From Larus michahellis (lineage: Eukaryota; Chordata; Aves; Charadriiformes; Laridae): 64,000 nucleotides of DNA. Under the pieces are notes generated by a model, which was not told the origin of the DNA, did no database searches, and saw only the letters and a list, made by a program, of their open reading frames with translations. The stretch spans positions 23,725,446-23,789,445 of the forward strand of contig NC_133899.1 in the NCBI RefSeq assembly GCF_964199755.1, read 5' to 3'. Within the stretch, counting starts at the first letter, position 1; the number at the start of each line of letters is the position of its first letter. The position numbers and the translations under genes were made by a program. Shown piece by piece: positions 44,344 through 55,164 of the stretch.

Positions 44344-46059
44344 CATAGAATCATTGAATCATTGAGTTGTTAGGGTTTGAAGGAACCTTAGAGATCATAG
44401 AGTTCCAAGACCCCTGCCATGAGCAAGGACATCTCCCACTAGATCAGCTTGCTCAGAGCCCCATCCAGCCTGGCCTTAAAAACTTCCAGGGATGGGGCTT
44501 CCACCACCTCTCTGGGTAACCCGTTCCAGTGTCTCACCACCCTCATAGTGAAGAACTTCTTCCTAACGTCCAGTCTGAATCAACCCATCTCTAGTTTTAA
44601 TCCATTACCTCTAGTCCTACCATTACCCGACATCCTAAAAAGTCCCTCACCAGCTTTCTTGTAGGCCCCCTTAAGATACTGGTAGGACACTATAAGGTCT
44701 CCTCGGAGCCTTCTTTTCTCCAGACTGAACAACCCCAAGTCTCTCACTCTGTCCTCACAGGAGACCATGCCCTATGATAGGAGATCAGCCCTCAGATCAT
44801 CCTTGTGGCCCTTCTCTGGATATGTTCCAGCACGTCCATATCTCTCTTGTAGTAATGGCTCCAGAATTGGATGCAGTACTCCAGGTGGGGTCTCACAAGA
44901 GTGGAGTAGAGGGGGAGAATCACCTCCCTTGACCTGCTGGCCATGCTTCTCCTGATGCAGCCCAGGATACGATTGGCTTTCTGGGCTGCTAGTGCACACT
45001 GATGGCTCATGTGGAGCCTCTCGTCCACCAGCACCCCCAAGTCCTTTTCTTCAGTGCTGCTTTCAAGCCAGTCGCTGCCCAGCCTGGCAATCCCAGCTTG
45101 GGATTGCCCTGACCCAGATGGAGGGCCTTGCACTTGGCCTGGTTGAACTTCATGAGGTTGGCATGGGCCCACCTCTCCGGCCTGTCATGGTCCCTCTCGA
45201 TGGCATCCCATCCCTCCAGCATGTCAGCCTCCCCACACAGCTTGGTGTCGGCAGCAAACTTGCTGAGGGTGCACTCTATGCCACTGTCCATGTCACTGAC
45301 GAAGGTGTTAAACAAGACCGGTCCCAGTACTGATCCTTGAGGGACTCCACTTGTCATTGGCCTCCACTTGGACATGGACCCACTGACAGCCACTCTTTGG
45401 GCACGGCCGTCAAGCCAGTTCTTTATCCACTGAATTGTCAGTCCATCAAACCCATATTTTATCAGCTTGGAGACCAGGATGTCATGCAGGACAGTGTCAA
45501 AGGCTTTGCTCAGGTCCAGGTAAATGACGTCAGTTGCTCTCCCCTTGTCTATTGATGTTGTGACCTTCTCATAGAAGGCCACCAGGTTTGTCAGGCACAA
45601 TTTGCCCTTGGTAAAGACGTGTTGATTGTACCCAATTGCCTTTTCATTATTCTTCTGCCTTGGCAGTGCCTCCAGGAGGATCTGCTCCATAATCTTACCA
45701 GGCATGGAGGTGAGACTGACTGGCCTATAGTTCCCTGGTTCCTCCTTCTTTCCCTTTTTGAAAATGGGGATTACGTTTCCCCTTTTCCACTTAGTGGGGA
45801 CTTCACCAGACTGCCATGACTTTTGGAATATAATAGAGAGCAGTTTATCAACCTCATCCGCCAGTTCCTTCAGTACCCGTGGGTGTATCCCATCAGGTCC
45901 CATGGACTTGTTCACTTTCAGGTTCATCAGATGGTCACGAACCCGATCTTCACTTGCAATGGGCAGTTCTGTCCACCCCCTGCCATTGTCTTCTGTGACT
46001 CCGGGAGTATGGCTGGAGCCCTTGCCAGTGAAGACTGAGGAAAAGAAGTTGTTGAAAAC
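44344..46059 (-). repeat. Near full-length older CR1, 3' part
   Basis: The CR1 3' tail (repeats of ATGATTCTATGATT type) joins satellite at 44.34 kb. Upstream on the minus strand lie the carboxyl part of ORF2 and the reverse transcriptase ([53 protein letters not shown]). The catalytic box reads FAAD instead of FADD, so this copy is dead even apart from its frameshifts. It continues at 49.08 kb beyond the nested insertion. Confidence 0.93.
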
Positions 46060-49000
46060 AACAACAACAGGTCTTGCAGCCTGTCTCAGCGATGGTGGGG
46101 GATAGTGAATTGTGTGGCAGCATAGGCACAAGGAGTAGTGATAATTTGGTAACTACAGTAGTGTCCGAGAATGATCAGGTGCAAATCAGGGCCTGTCCCC
46201 CCAAGAAAGTGGCAGGACAGTTAACCCAACTGAAGTGCATCTACACTAATGCACACAGCATGGGGAATAAGCAGGACGAGCTGGAGGCCATCATGCAGCA
46301 GGGAAACTATGATGTGGTTGCCATCACGGAAACGTGGTGGGAAGACACACACAAGTGGAGTGCTGTAATTGATGGCTACCAGCTTTTCAGAAGAGATAGG
46401 CAAGGGAAGAGAGGTGGTGGGGTGGCCCTCTATGTTAGGGGCGGTTTTGAATGTCTAGAACTCAACAGTGTGAATGACAGTGTTGAGTGTGTATGGATAA
46501 AAATCAAGGGGAAGGCCAACAAGGCAGATATCGTGATGGGAGTTTGTTATAGACCCCCTAATCAGGATGTAGAAACCGATGAAGTATTCTATAAGCGTCT
46601 GGCAGAGGTCTCGCGATCATCTGCCCTTGTTCTTGTGGGGGATTTCAACTTCCCAGATGTCCGCTGGGAATACTACACAGCAGAGAGGGAAGAGTCCCGG
46701 AGGTTCCTGGAGTGTGTGGAACACAACTTCCTAACACAGCTGGTGAAGGAACCTACTAGGGGAAGTGCCCTACTGGACCTACTGTTTGTTAACAGAGAAG
46801 GTCTTGTGGGGGATGTAAAGGTTGGAGGTCGTCTTGGGCAGAGTGACCATGAAATGATAGAGTTTTCAATTCTTGGTGAAGCGAGGCGGGGAGCCAGCAG
46901 AACTGCCACCTTGGATTTCCGAAGGGCAGACCTTAACCTGTTTAGGAGAATGGTTGAGAGTGTCCCTTGGGAGGCAGTTTTGAAGAGCAAAGGTGCCCAG
47001 GAAGGCTGGTCATACTTCAAGCAGGTGCTCTTAGAAGCACAGGAGAAGGCCATCCCCATGTCCCGAAAGACGAGCCGACGGGGAAGAAGGCCAGCCTGGC
47101 TAAATAGAGAGCTCTGGCTGGACCTCAGGAAAAAAAGGAAGGCTTACATTCTCTGGAAAAGGGGCTTAGCAACTTATGAGGATTATCAAGATATAACAAA
47201 GCTATGCAGGGGGAAGATTAGAAGGGCCAAAGCTCAATCGGAACTCAGCTTGGCCACTGCAGTTAAAGACAACAAGAAGAGATTTTTCCAGTATATCAAC
47301 AGAAAAAGGAAGACTAGGGAAAATATAGGTCCACTGATGAATGAGACGGGTGCCCTAGTGGTGGAAGACACAGAGAAGGCAGAGTTACTGAATGCCTTCT
47401 TTTCTTCGGTCTTCACTGATAAAGCCGTCCCTCACGAATCCCATACCCTGGAGGCAAGGGGGAAGGTCGGGAGAGAGGAAGATTTTCCCTTAGTTGAGGA
47501 GGACCGGGTCAGAGACCACTTGGCCAAGCTGGACATTCATAAATCCATGGGCCCTGACGGGATGCACCCGCGAGTGCTGAGAGAGCTGGCAGATGTTATC
47601 GCTAGACCACTCTCCATTGTCTTTGCAAGGTCATGGGGAACAGGAGAGGTGCCTGAGGACTGGAGGAAGGCTGACATCACTCCAATCTTCAAAAAAGGCA
47701 AGAAGGAGGACCCAGGGAACTACAGGCCGGTTAGTCTCACCTCTGTCCCTGGGAAGGTAATGGAGCAACTCATTCTGGATGTCGTCTCCAAACATGTAGA
47801 GGAACAGGAAGTTATTGGAAGTGGTCAGCATGGATTTACCAAGGGCAAATCATGCCTGACCAATCTGATAGCTTTCTATGATGTTATAACGGGTTGGATG
47901 GATGAGGGGAGAGCCGTAGATGTCATCTACCTTGACCTTAGCAAGGCTTTTGACACTGTCTCCCATAACATCCTCATTAGGAAGCTGAGGAAGTACGGGC
48001 TAGACGAGGTGACAGTGAGGTGGATCGAGAGCTGGCTGAGTGATAGAACTCAGAGGGTTGTGATCAGCGGCACAGAGTCCAGTTGGAGGCCTGTAACCAG
48101 TGGTGTCCCTCAGGGGTCAATACTTGGACCAATTTTGTTCAATATACTCATTAATGACCTAGATGAGGGGACAGAGTGTATCCTCAGCAAGTTTGCTGAT
48201 GATACCAAGCTGGGAGGGGTGGCCGACACTCCAGAGGGCCGCGCTGCCATCCAGCGTGACCTGGACAGGCTGGAGAGCTGGGCAGAGAAGAACCTAATGA
48301 GGTTCAACAAAAGCAAGTGTAGGGTCCTGCACCTGGGAAGGAAGAATGCCAAACACCAGTATAGGCTAGGGGCAGACATGCTGGGAAGCAGCTCTGAGGA
48401 GAAGGACCTGGGGATCCTGGTAGACAGCAAATTATCCATGAGCCAGCAGTGTGCCCTTGTCGCCAAGAAGGCCAATGGCATCCTGGGCTGCATAGGGAAG
48501 ACTGTGGCCAGTAGGTCGAAGGAGGTCATTCTCCCCCTCTACTCTGCACTGGTGAGGCCACAACTGGAGTACTGTGTCCAGTTTTGGGCTCCCCAGTTCA
48601 AGAGGGACAGGGAACTACTGGAGCAAGTCCAGCGTAGGGCAACCAAGATGATTATGGGACTGGAGCACCTCCCTTATGAGGAAAGGCTGAAAGAGCTGGG
48701 ACTCTTTAGCCTGGAGAAGAGAAGGTTGAGGGGGGACCTGATTAATGTTTACAAGTATCTAAAGGGTGGGTTTAAGGAGGACGGAGCCAGGCTCTTTTCA
48801 ATGGTTCCCAGTGACAGGACAAGGGGCAATGGGCACAAGCTAGAACATAGGAAGTTCCGTTCAAATACACGGAAAAACTTCTTTACAGTGAGGGTGACAG
48901 AGCACTGGAACAGGCTGCCCAGGGAGGTTGTGGAGTCCCCTTCTCTGGAGATTTTCAAGACCCGCCTAGATGCAGCCCTGAGGGATGTGCTTTAGGCAAT

Positions 49001-49074
49001 CCTGCTCTAGCAGGGGAGTTGGACTAGATGATCTCTAGAGGTCCCTTCCAACTCTGAAGATTCCGTGATTCCGT
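46060..49074 (+). mobile_element. Younger CR1 LINE (ORF2 plus 3' UTR) nested in the older CR1
   Basis: The element begins just upstream of ORF2 (5'-truncated, no ORF1), carries an uninterrupted ORF2, a short 3' UTR (TTGGACTAGATGATCTCTAG) and two octamers of ATTCCGTG type. GAAAAC flanks both sides (46054-46059 and 49075-49080), a probable target duplication. It lies antisense inside the older CR1, splitting it within ORF2. Confidence 0.92.
46092..48995 (+). CDS. CR1 ORF2 protein: endonuclease and reverse transcriptase, uninterrupted
   Basis: One frame of 967 codons runs from the first ATG to TAG without a stop. The amino half is an apurinic-like endonuclease ([35 protein letters not shown]-like [27 protein letters not shown]). 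The reverse transcriptase follows ([48 protein letters not shown], catalytic FADDTKLGG), then the CR1 carboxyl domain ([16 protein letters not shown]). ORF2 nicks target DNA and copies CR1 RNA in cis. All catalytic motifs I know for the family are present, so the enzyme may be functional, although the element lacks ORF1 and probably a promoter. The frame extends six codons upstream of the ATG. Confidence 0.93.
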   Translation: MVGDSELCGSIGTRSSDNLVTTVVSENDQVQIRACPPKKVAGQLTQLKCIYTNAHSMGNKQDELEAIMQQGNYDVVAITETWWEDTHKWSAVIDGYQLFRRDRQGKRGGGVALYVRGGFECLELNSVNDSVECVWIKIKGKANKADIVMGVCYRPPNQDVETDEVFYKRLAEVSRSSALVLVGDFNFPDVRWEYYTAEREESRRFLECVEHNFLTQLVKEPTRGSALLDLLFVNREGLVGDVKVGGRLGQSDHEMIEFSILGEARRGASRTATLDFRRADLNLFRRMVESVPWEAVLKSKGAQEGWSYFKQVLLEAQEKAIPMSRKTSRRGRRPAWLNRELWLDLRKKRKAYILWKRGLATYEDYQDITKLCRGKIRRAKAQSELSLATAVKDNKKRFFQYINRKRKTRENIGPLMNETGALVVEDTEKAELLNAFFSSVFTDKAVPHESHTLEARGKVGREEDFPLVEEDRVRDHLAKLDIHKSMGPDGMHPRVLRELADVIARPLSIVFARSWGTGEVPEDWRKADITPIFKKGKKEDPGNYRPVSLTSVPGKVMEQLILDVVSKHVEEQEVIGSGQHGFTKGKSCLTNLIAFYDVITGWMDEGRAVDVIYLDLSKAFDTVSHNILIRKLRKYGLDEVTVRWIESWLSDRTQRVVISGTESSWRPVTSGVPQGSILGPILFNILINDLDEGTECILSKFADDTKLGGVADTPEGRAAIQRDLDRLESWAEKNLMRFNKSKCRVLHLGRKNAKHQYRLGADMLGSSSEEKDLGILVDSKLSMSQQCALVAKKANGILGCIGKTVASRSKEVILPLYSALVRPQLEYCVQFWAPQFKRDRELLEQVQRRATKMIMGLEHLPYEERLKELGLFSLEKRRLRGDLINVYKYLKGGFKEDGARLFSMVPSDRTRGNGHKLEHRKFRSNTRKNFFTVRVTEHWNRLPREVVESPSLEIFKTRLDAALRDVL

Positions 49075-51895
49075 GAAAACCTTGGCCTTCTCCATATCAC
49101 TTCTCACCAGCTCCCCCGTTTCCTTTCTGAGGGGGCACACACCTTCCCTAGTCGTCTTCTTACCATTAACGTACCTATAGAAATTTTTGCTGTTTCACTT
49201 GATCTCCTTGGCTAGATTTAATTCTAACTGAGCTTTAGCTTTTCTCACCAGGTCTCTTGCTGTTCGGACAGCTTCCTTATATGCCCCCCATTCTAGCTGT
49301 CCTTTCTTCCACTCCTTATAAAGTTTCTTTTTGTGTGACAGTGTGTCCAGGAGCTCCCTGTTCATCCAGGCAGGTCTCCCAGCATTCTTTCCTGCCTTCC
49401 TCTTTGTCGGTGTAGTTTGCTCCTGGACACGGAGAAGGTGATCCTTGAATACTGTCCTGGGCCCCCCTTCCCTCTAGAGCTTTGTCCCACAGCACTTTGG
49501 CCAGCAGATCCCTGAAGTGATCAAAGTCTGCCTGCCTAAAATCCAGGGTCATAAGCTTGGAATATATCCTCCTAGTTGCCCTGAGGATCTTAAATTCTAT
49601 CGCTTCGTAGCCACTGCAGACAAGGTTATCCCTGAGCCTCACGATGGTCACCAGCCCTTCCCTATTGGTGAGAACAAGGTCCAGCATTGCACCGTTTCCT
49701 GTTGGTTCCTCTACCATTTGGAGGAGAAAGTTGTCATCGATGCATTCCAGGAACATCCTGGATTGCTGGTGCCTTGCTGTGTTGTCCCTCCAGCAGATGT
49801 CAGGGTGGTCGAAATCCCCCACGAGAACCAGGGCCTGTGAACGTGAAGCCACTTCTATCTGCCTATGGAGGGCTTCATCTGCTTGGCTCTGCTGGTCAGG
49901 TGGCCTGTAGCAGACCCCTACTGTAACATCACCTTCCCCTGTCTTCCCTTTAATCTTAACCCATACACTATCAACCAGCTCCTCATCCTTCCCCACGTGG
50001 AGCTCCGTCGATTCTAGCTGGTCACTGACGTAGAGGGCAACACCTCCTCCACTCCTACTCTGCCTGTCCTTCCTAAAGAGCTTGTACCCATCTATCCCTA
50101 CATTCCAGTCATGGGAATGATCCCACCAAGTTTCAGTAATGGCCACTATGTCATGGCTTTCCAGCAGCACAGTGGCCCTTAATTCATCCTGGTTATTGCC
50201 CAAGCTGCGTGCATTTGCATAGAGGCACTTCAGCTGGGCTGGCCATGTCACCCTCTTGCGCGGATCCCCCTTGATTCCCTTGGGGTGTCCCGGTGCATCG
50301 TCTCCAGCTTGCCTTAGGGCAACAAGTTGAGAGCCCTTACTAGGACTCCGTCCCTCTGCCCCTGATGTGTTGCCCCACTGTTTGTCACAGGCAAGCATGA
50401 AATCGACCCCTTTCCCCTTCAAATCTAGTTTAAAGCCCTATCAATGAGGCCTACCAACTCCTGCCCCAGAATCCTTTTCCCCCTCTGGGATAAGTGCATC
50501 CCATTAGCTACTGACAGCTCTGGTGCCTCATATACCAAGCCATGATCATAAAACCCAAAGCCCTGTCTACAACACCAGTCCCGGAGCCATGAATTGACCT
50601 GTTGACTCCTCCTATATATTTCCTCATCCATCGCTGATGTCAGAGGGATGGAGGAGAACACAACCTGAGCTCCTCATCCCTTTACCAGTTGCCCTAAGGC
50701 CCTGAAATCTTTTTCAAATGATTGTGAGCCTCTCATTGCTACCTCATCACTTCCCACCTGAAAGACCAGAAGTGGGTAATAATCTGAAGGGCTCACAAGG
50801 GTGGGGGCTTTACCTATGGTGTCCTTTACCCAGCCACCAGGGAGACAGCAGACCTCTCTATGAAGCGGGTTCGGTCTGCATATCGGGCCCTCTGCTCCCC
50901 TCAGCAGGGAGTCACCTGCAACAATGACCCTTCGATTTTTCTTTTCAGGGTCAGTTTTGATGGCCAGCCTGAGACGAGTTGGCCTTGGTGGCTCTTCTGG
51001 CCTTCGAGAGCCCTATTCCTTGCTTGCAACCAGTTCCTCCTGCAGAGCCCCATTCCTGTTCTGCAAGGGCACTATAGGTGGTGCACTTCTTAAAGGAACC
51101 TGCTTGCTCTGTTTCTTTCTTTTGTTCCATCGGACAGATGCCTGCTCCCATTGACCCAGCTCATGCGGGTTACTATGGGACGGCTGCGGGGCTTGCTGGT
51201 GAAAGGATACGGAATCCTCTGGTCCACTAAGAGTTACCTGCCATTCTGTTTTTGTAGAGAGCAGTTTGTGGAAATGGTCAATTTCCCTCTCACTCTCTCT
51301 GATGTTCCTCAACCTACTCACCTCTTCTCTGAGCTCCATCACTTCACCTTGGAGCTGTGCCACCCGGCTGAGAAGGTCATCAAACTGCTCACACCGCACA
51401 CAGCCGTGGTCAGCATTGCCACCTGCTGCCAGTGAAAGGCTGTGGCATTGCTCACAGCCTCTGGCCTGGATACCAATATCCATTAAGGTGGGTGCTGGGA
51501 ACAGAGTCTTTCTCCTCCGAGTAGCAACAATCACTCCTTGAGTGAGGTGCAGCACCTGGTGTCCTGCCCAAGGAGCTGCAAACAGCAGCTGAAACAGCCC
51601 AACGAGCTGCAAACAGCTGCGGCACCCCACACGGGGCACCTGCAATAGGTTGGCTTGCCCTGTGGGCAGCAACTTGCTGCCCTCACGGAGGCTTCTTATA
51701 GTCTGATAGACGGTGGGTGGTGATGGGTCTGCCCACACGAGCTCAGTAGGCCCCCCCCTACAAGCTGTCAGCCCCCAGCGCAGGCACATGGCTTTTCCCG
51801 GCTTATAAGAAGCCCCAGACAGGGCTTTTTGCCGTCCCTTTTGGCTTCAGATCGCTTCCCCGGAGCAGACTTACCTGCCCGGAAGCTCATCTCTG
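49075..51895 (-). repeat. Near full-length older CR1, 5' part (endonuclease, ORF1, 5' UTR)
   Basis: On the minus strand the order is 5' UTR (about 51.79-51.89 kb), ORF1, then ORF2 with the endonuclease (LKCLYANARSLGNNQDELRA, ITETWWD, GVCYRPPDQ, LVLVGDFDHPDICW). The frame of ORF2 shifts near 49.45 kb. With the 44.3-46.06 kb part this makes a CR1 of about 4.5 kb. Its 5' end returns to satellite at 51.9 kb, so the whole copy inserted into the array. Confidence 0.93.
50425..51789 (-). pseudogene. CR1 ORF1 (zinc finger, coiled coil, esterase-like end), broken
   Basis: The first 258 codons (51789-51013) are open and hold a C-rich knuckle (CEQCH...CVRCEQ). A heptad-like coil follows (LLSRVAQLQGEVMELREEV). 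After a frameshift the end reads FGFYDHGLVYEAPELS and GMHLSQRGKRILGQEL, which fits the SGNH-esterase-like domain of CR1 ORF1. ORF1 is an RNA-binding partner in CR1 retrotransposition. This copy is rarely found at such length because most CR1s are 5'-truncated. Confidence 0.8.
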
Positions 51896-52490
51896 CACCA
51901 AAATTAGCAAACGTCTGGAGATTGCTCCCACACCCAAGGAGACAGGAGGAAAAACTGGCTCTTTCTAAAGCTCTCTGGGAACCACCTGCATCGCCTCACA
52001 GAACTTGGGGCTGCGGGCTTTCCTGGTGTCTTCAGCCTAAAAAAAACTTTTTCTCATTCACCCCATGGCCGGCCTAAAAATTTCCATATGTCCAGAGATT
52101 GCTCCCATGACCAAAGAGCCAGGAGGGAAAAATATGGCTTGTTCTAAAGCTCTCTGGGAACCGTTTGCATGGCCCCAAACACCTTGGGGCTCCAGGCTTT
52201 CCAGGCGCCTTCAGCCTCAAAACCACCCTTTCTCACTTGCCCCGGGGCTGGCCTCCAAAATTCCTATATGTCCAGAGATTGCTCCCACACCCCAGGAGCC
52301 AGGAGGGGAAACTGTGTCTTGTTCTAAAGCTCTCTGGGAACCACTTTAATCACCCCACAGAGCTTGGGTCTCTGGGCTTTCCTGGCGCCTTGAGCCTCAA
52401 AACCACCTTTTCTCACTTGCGCCAGGGCCGGCCTTAAAAATAACAAACATACGGAGATTGTTGCCACACCCAGGGGGAACTTATCTTCTT
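51896..52490 (+). repeat. 180-bp satellite array, block 3 (about 3 copies)
   Basis: The satellite resumes after the older CR1 (GTCTGGAGATTGCTCCCAC, AGGAGACAGGAGG) and fades out near 52.48 kb (GGAGATTGTTGCCACACCC). Orientation and register match blocks 1 and 2, so the three blocks were one array. Confidence 0.93.
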
Positions 52491-52494
52491 CTTT

Positions 52495-53765
52495 TCTGAT
52501 AAAATAAAGGTAGGAAAGACCAGGGAGTGCCAAGATACTTCAATGCCCTTTACTAACCCCATTTTCATACGGATTATTATGTCTCAGTGGTTCATAGCTC
52601 CTCAGAAATGCTACCCAACCCTTTGAACCGTGTCAGCTTGGTCTGGATCTAAGTGAAAGCGGCAGTCGTTCTGCCGAGTTTCACAAACAATTTTTGCACG
52701 TTTCTAGTAAGGGAACCCACCTAGCTTATACGGAGGATTTGGGCATCCTCAGAGGGTGGGGAAATGGTGTGAGGTACCCAGCTGGGGAGGAGCGGGTATG
52801 GAGTTCAGGGCTTCAAATCCTCTCGTGCAGCAGTTTGTGTTCCAAGTTGGAGCCTGGGGCAATAAAACCGCAGTAAAGCCTGGCTGGAGGCCAGCGCCAG
52901 CCCCTTGATTTCACCTGAGTCATCCTGGGTCCTTTCTAGTAAAACCTGTGATCGGAAACCGAATGATGGATGTGCAGCGTGTTACTGCTGCCGGCTTGAT
53001 TTTTATTTCTTTTCCCCCACCCTTTTTTTTTTTTTTAACTGTCTTGTCTTGGTTAAATGCAGTTCTTGTGCCAGGAGGAGAGGGAGGAAAGCCAGTGAGT
53101 CATGCTCCGCGCCCCATCCCTCCCACAGCTCCTTCCTCTCCTTATCTCCCCCTGGCAATTTACCATTTCCTCGGCTCGAGGGGGTACAATTTGTCCCTGC
53201 TGCCTTACAGACAGATTGGGTGTGACAAGAGAGGACTTTGCTGCGTCCCTTAGCATCTGGGCCATTCATTTCGGTGGCAATCCAGAAAATATTTGTTACC
53301 ATGCTCATGGTTGGGGTGGTGGGTGATGGAGCGTACACCCTATGCTCAGCTGAACCTTGAGACTCAGTTTCTAACTCATAAAATCCCAGAATAGCTTCGG
53401 CCGGAGGGGACCTCTCTTCTAAACCATCCACTCCGACATTTATTTGTTCACCAGCATCTGAACCCTACGCGGGGCTGGGGCAGAAAGGGCTGTTGGCAAA
53501 AATGAGCTGCGGTCTGACTCCCACATTTGCGCCAAAAGTGCGTGTTTGGAGGATGCTGAGACCAGTGGCAGGGGCAATATCCTAGCCAGGTCCCTGCAGA
53601 ACTCCCAAAATATTTAGTCTTGGGCGCATTTCCAGAGCCACAGCTGGGAATGAAAACATCGGGGCACATGAGCCCACCAGCAGGAAGGTGTCTGCAGAGC
53701 TCGTAGGTTTGAAGGGACCAAGGTTTTTGGTGCAGTTCTGGTCCAATCGATCTCATTGATGCTTA
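52495..53765. other. Intergenic stretch, no feature recognised
   Basis: No exon, RNA gene or clear repeat family was found. A T run near 53.03 kb and a short old-repeat-like segment near 53.38-53.44 kb (AAAATCCCAGAATAGCTTCG) are the only marks. Confidence 0.4.
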
Positions 53766-54092
53766 TCAATATCTAAAGGGCGGGTGGCAAGAGGATGGCG
53801 CCAGACTCTTCTTGGTGCCCAGCGACAGGACAAGGGGCAACGGGCACAGACTGGAACACTGGAAATTCCATCTCAACATGAGGAAAAACTTCTTTCCTTT
53901 GAGGATGCCAGAGCACTAGAAGAGGCTGCCCAGAGAGGCTGTGGAGTCTCCTGCTCTGGAGACGTTCCAAACCCGCCTGGACAGTTCCTGTCCCACCTGC
54001 TCTGGGTGGCCCTGCTCTGACAGGGGGTTGGACGAGATGATCTCCAGAGGTCCCTTCCAGCCCCTGCTAGTCTGGGATTCTGTGACTCTGTG
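53766..54092 (+). repeat. CR1 LINE 3' end fragment
   Basis: The end of ORF2 is readable with few breaks: the AYQYLKGGW-like start, [18 protein letters not shown], then REAVESPALETFQTRLDSS. The 3' UTR follows (GTTGGACGAGATGATCTCCA) and octamers of ATTCTGTG/ACTCTGTG type. Confidence 0.9.
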
Positions 54093-54365
54093 AAGTGACA
54101 GGATGAGGAGTAGCGGTTTTAAAGTGAAAGAGGGGAGATTTAGATTAAATACAAGGAAGAAATTCTTGGCTGTGAGGGTGGTGAGCCCCTGGCCCAGGTT
54201 GCCCAGAGAAGCTGTGGCTGCCCCATCCCTGGAGGGGTTCAAGGCCAGGCTGGACGGGGTTTGGAGCAACCTGGGCTGGTGGGAGGTGTCTCTGCCTAGG
54301 GCAAGGGGTTGGAAGTGGATGATCTTTAAGGTCCCTTCCAACCCAAACCATCCGTGACTCTATGA
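54093..54365 (+). repeat. CR1 LINE 3' end fragment, second copy
   Basis: A further CR1 end starts directly after the previous tail: KEGRFRLNTRKKFLAVRVV, then EAVAAPSLEGFKARLDG. It finishes with GTGACTCTATGA, and lies only about 260 bp upstream of the GCH1 promoter elements. Confidence 0.9.
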
Positions 54366-54624
54366 AGCATCTGGGATCGTCGTGGAGGAGGATAAATCCA
54401 CGCGTGGGATCTTTCCGTCCTGCTGCCGGTAACCCGAAGCACCCCGGCACGGTTATGGCAGCGTTCCAGCAGCACCGGGGAGCTCCCGAGCGGGATGCCC
54501 CGGCCTCACCCCGCCGGGAACAGGCCAAGCTCCGGCGGCCCGAGCGGACGAGGGGCAGACGGGGACGGACGGGACCCGCCATCGCCGCGGCGGGCTGAGA
54601 CTGGCTGGCTCGCCACACCGCGGG

Positions 54625-54672
54625 TGACGTAGCGGCGGCGACGGCCAATGGCGGCGGCGCGGGCGGTATAAA
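54625..54672 (+). promoter_or_regulatory. GCH1: GCH1 core promoter: CRE-like, CCAAT and TATA elements
   Basis: TGACGTAG (54625-54632) is a cyclic-AMP response element variant. CCAAT (54645-54649) is an NF-Y site, and TATAAA (54667-54672) a TATA box. In mammals the proximal GCH1 promoter is known to work through a CRE-CCAAT cassette, so the same order here supports both the gene call and cAMP control. Transcription should begin near 54.70 kb. Confidence 0.8.
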
Positions 54673-54848
54673 GCGGGCGGCTGAGGCGGCGGCGAGCTGG
54701 AGCGGCAGTGCTGAGGCAGCGGCGGGCTCCGGCTGCGCGCGGCTCCGGCAGCGGCGCTGAGGGCGGCGGCGGCGCTGAGGGCGGCGGCGGGCTCCGCCAC
54801 AGCGCGCTGCCCGCTCGGCGTCGGGCCGGCCGGGCCCGACCGGGACCC

Positions 54849-55164
54849 ATGGAGGCGGCTCGGAGCTGTAACGGGTACGCGCGGCAGGAGAGGCCACCGC
54901 CGCCCTCCGCCTCCCCGTCGGTGGGCGCCGAGAAGCCGCGCGTCCCCCCCGGCGGCGGCGGTGGTAGCGGGGAGGGCTGGTGGGGCGAGCGGCCCCGCAG
55001 CGAGGAGGACAACGAGCTGAGCCTGCCCAGCCTGGCGGCCGCCTACACCACCATCCTGCGCTCTCTGGGTGAGGATCCCGAGCGGCAGGGGCTGCTGAAG
55101 ACACCCTGGAGGGCGGCCACCGCCATGCAGTTCTTCACCAAAGGCTACCAGGAAACCATCTCGG
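54849..55164 (+). CDS. GCH1: GTP cyclohydrolase 1, exon 1
   Basis: The exon encodes 105 residues plus one base and ends at a GTAGGG donor. The conserved part, from [20 protein letters not shown] through [18 protein letters not shown] and [13 protein letters not shown], is the known exon 1 end of GCH1. The preceding residues are variable and G/P/S-rich, as in other GCH1 proteins. The enzyme turns GTP into 7,8-dihydroneopterin triphosphate, the first and limiting step of tetrahydrobiopterin synthesis in the cytosol, and works as a decamer regulated by GFRP. The catalytic zinc residues lie in later exons outside the window. I chose the ATG at 54849 for its good context (GACCCATGG); an in-frame ATG at 54708 exists but would add a repetitive GC-rich leader. 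Confidence 0.95.

Noticed and set aside
51013-51789. The 258-codon minus-strand frame as a host gene
   Set aside because: The cysteine knuckle, coil and position before ORF2 identify it as CR1 ORF1.
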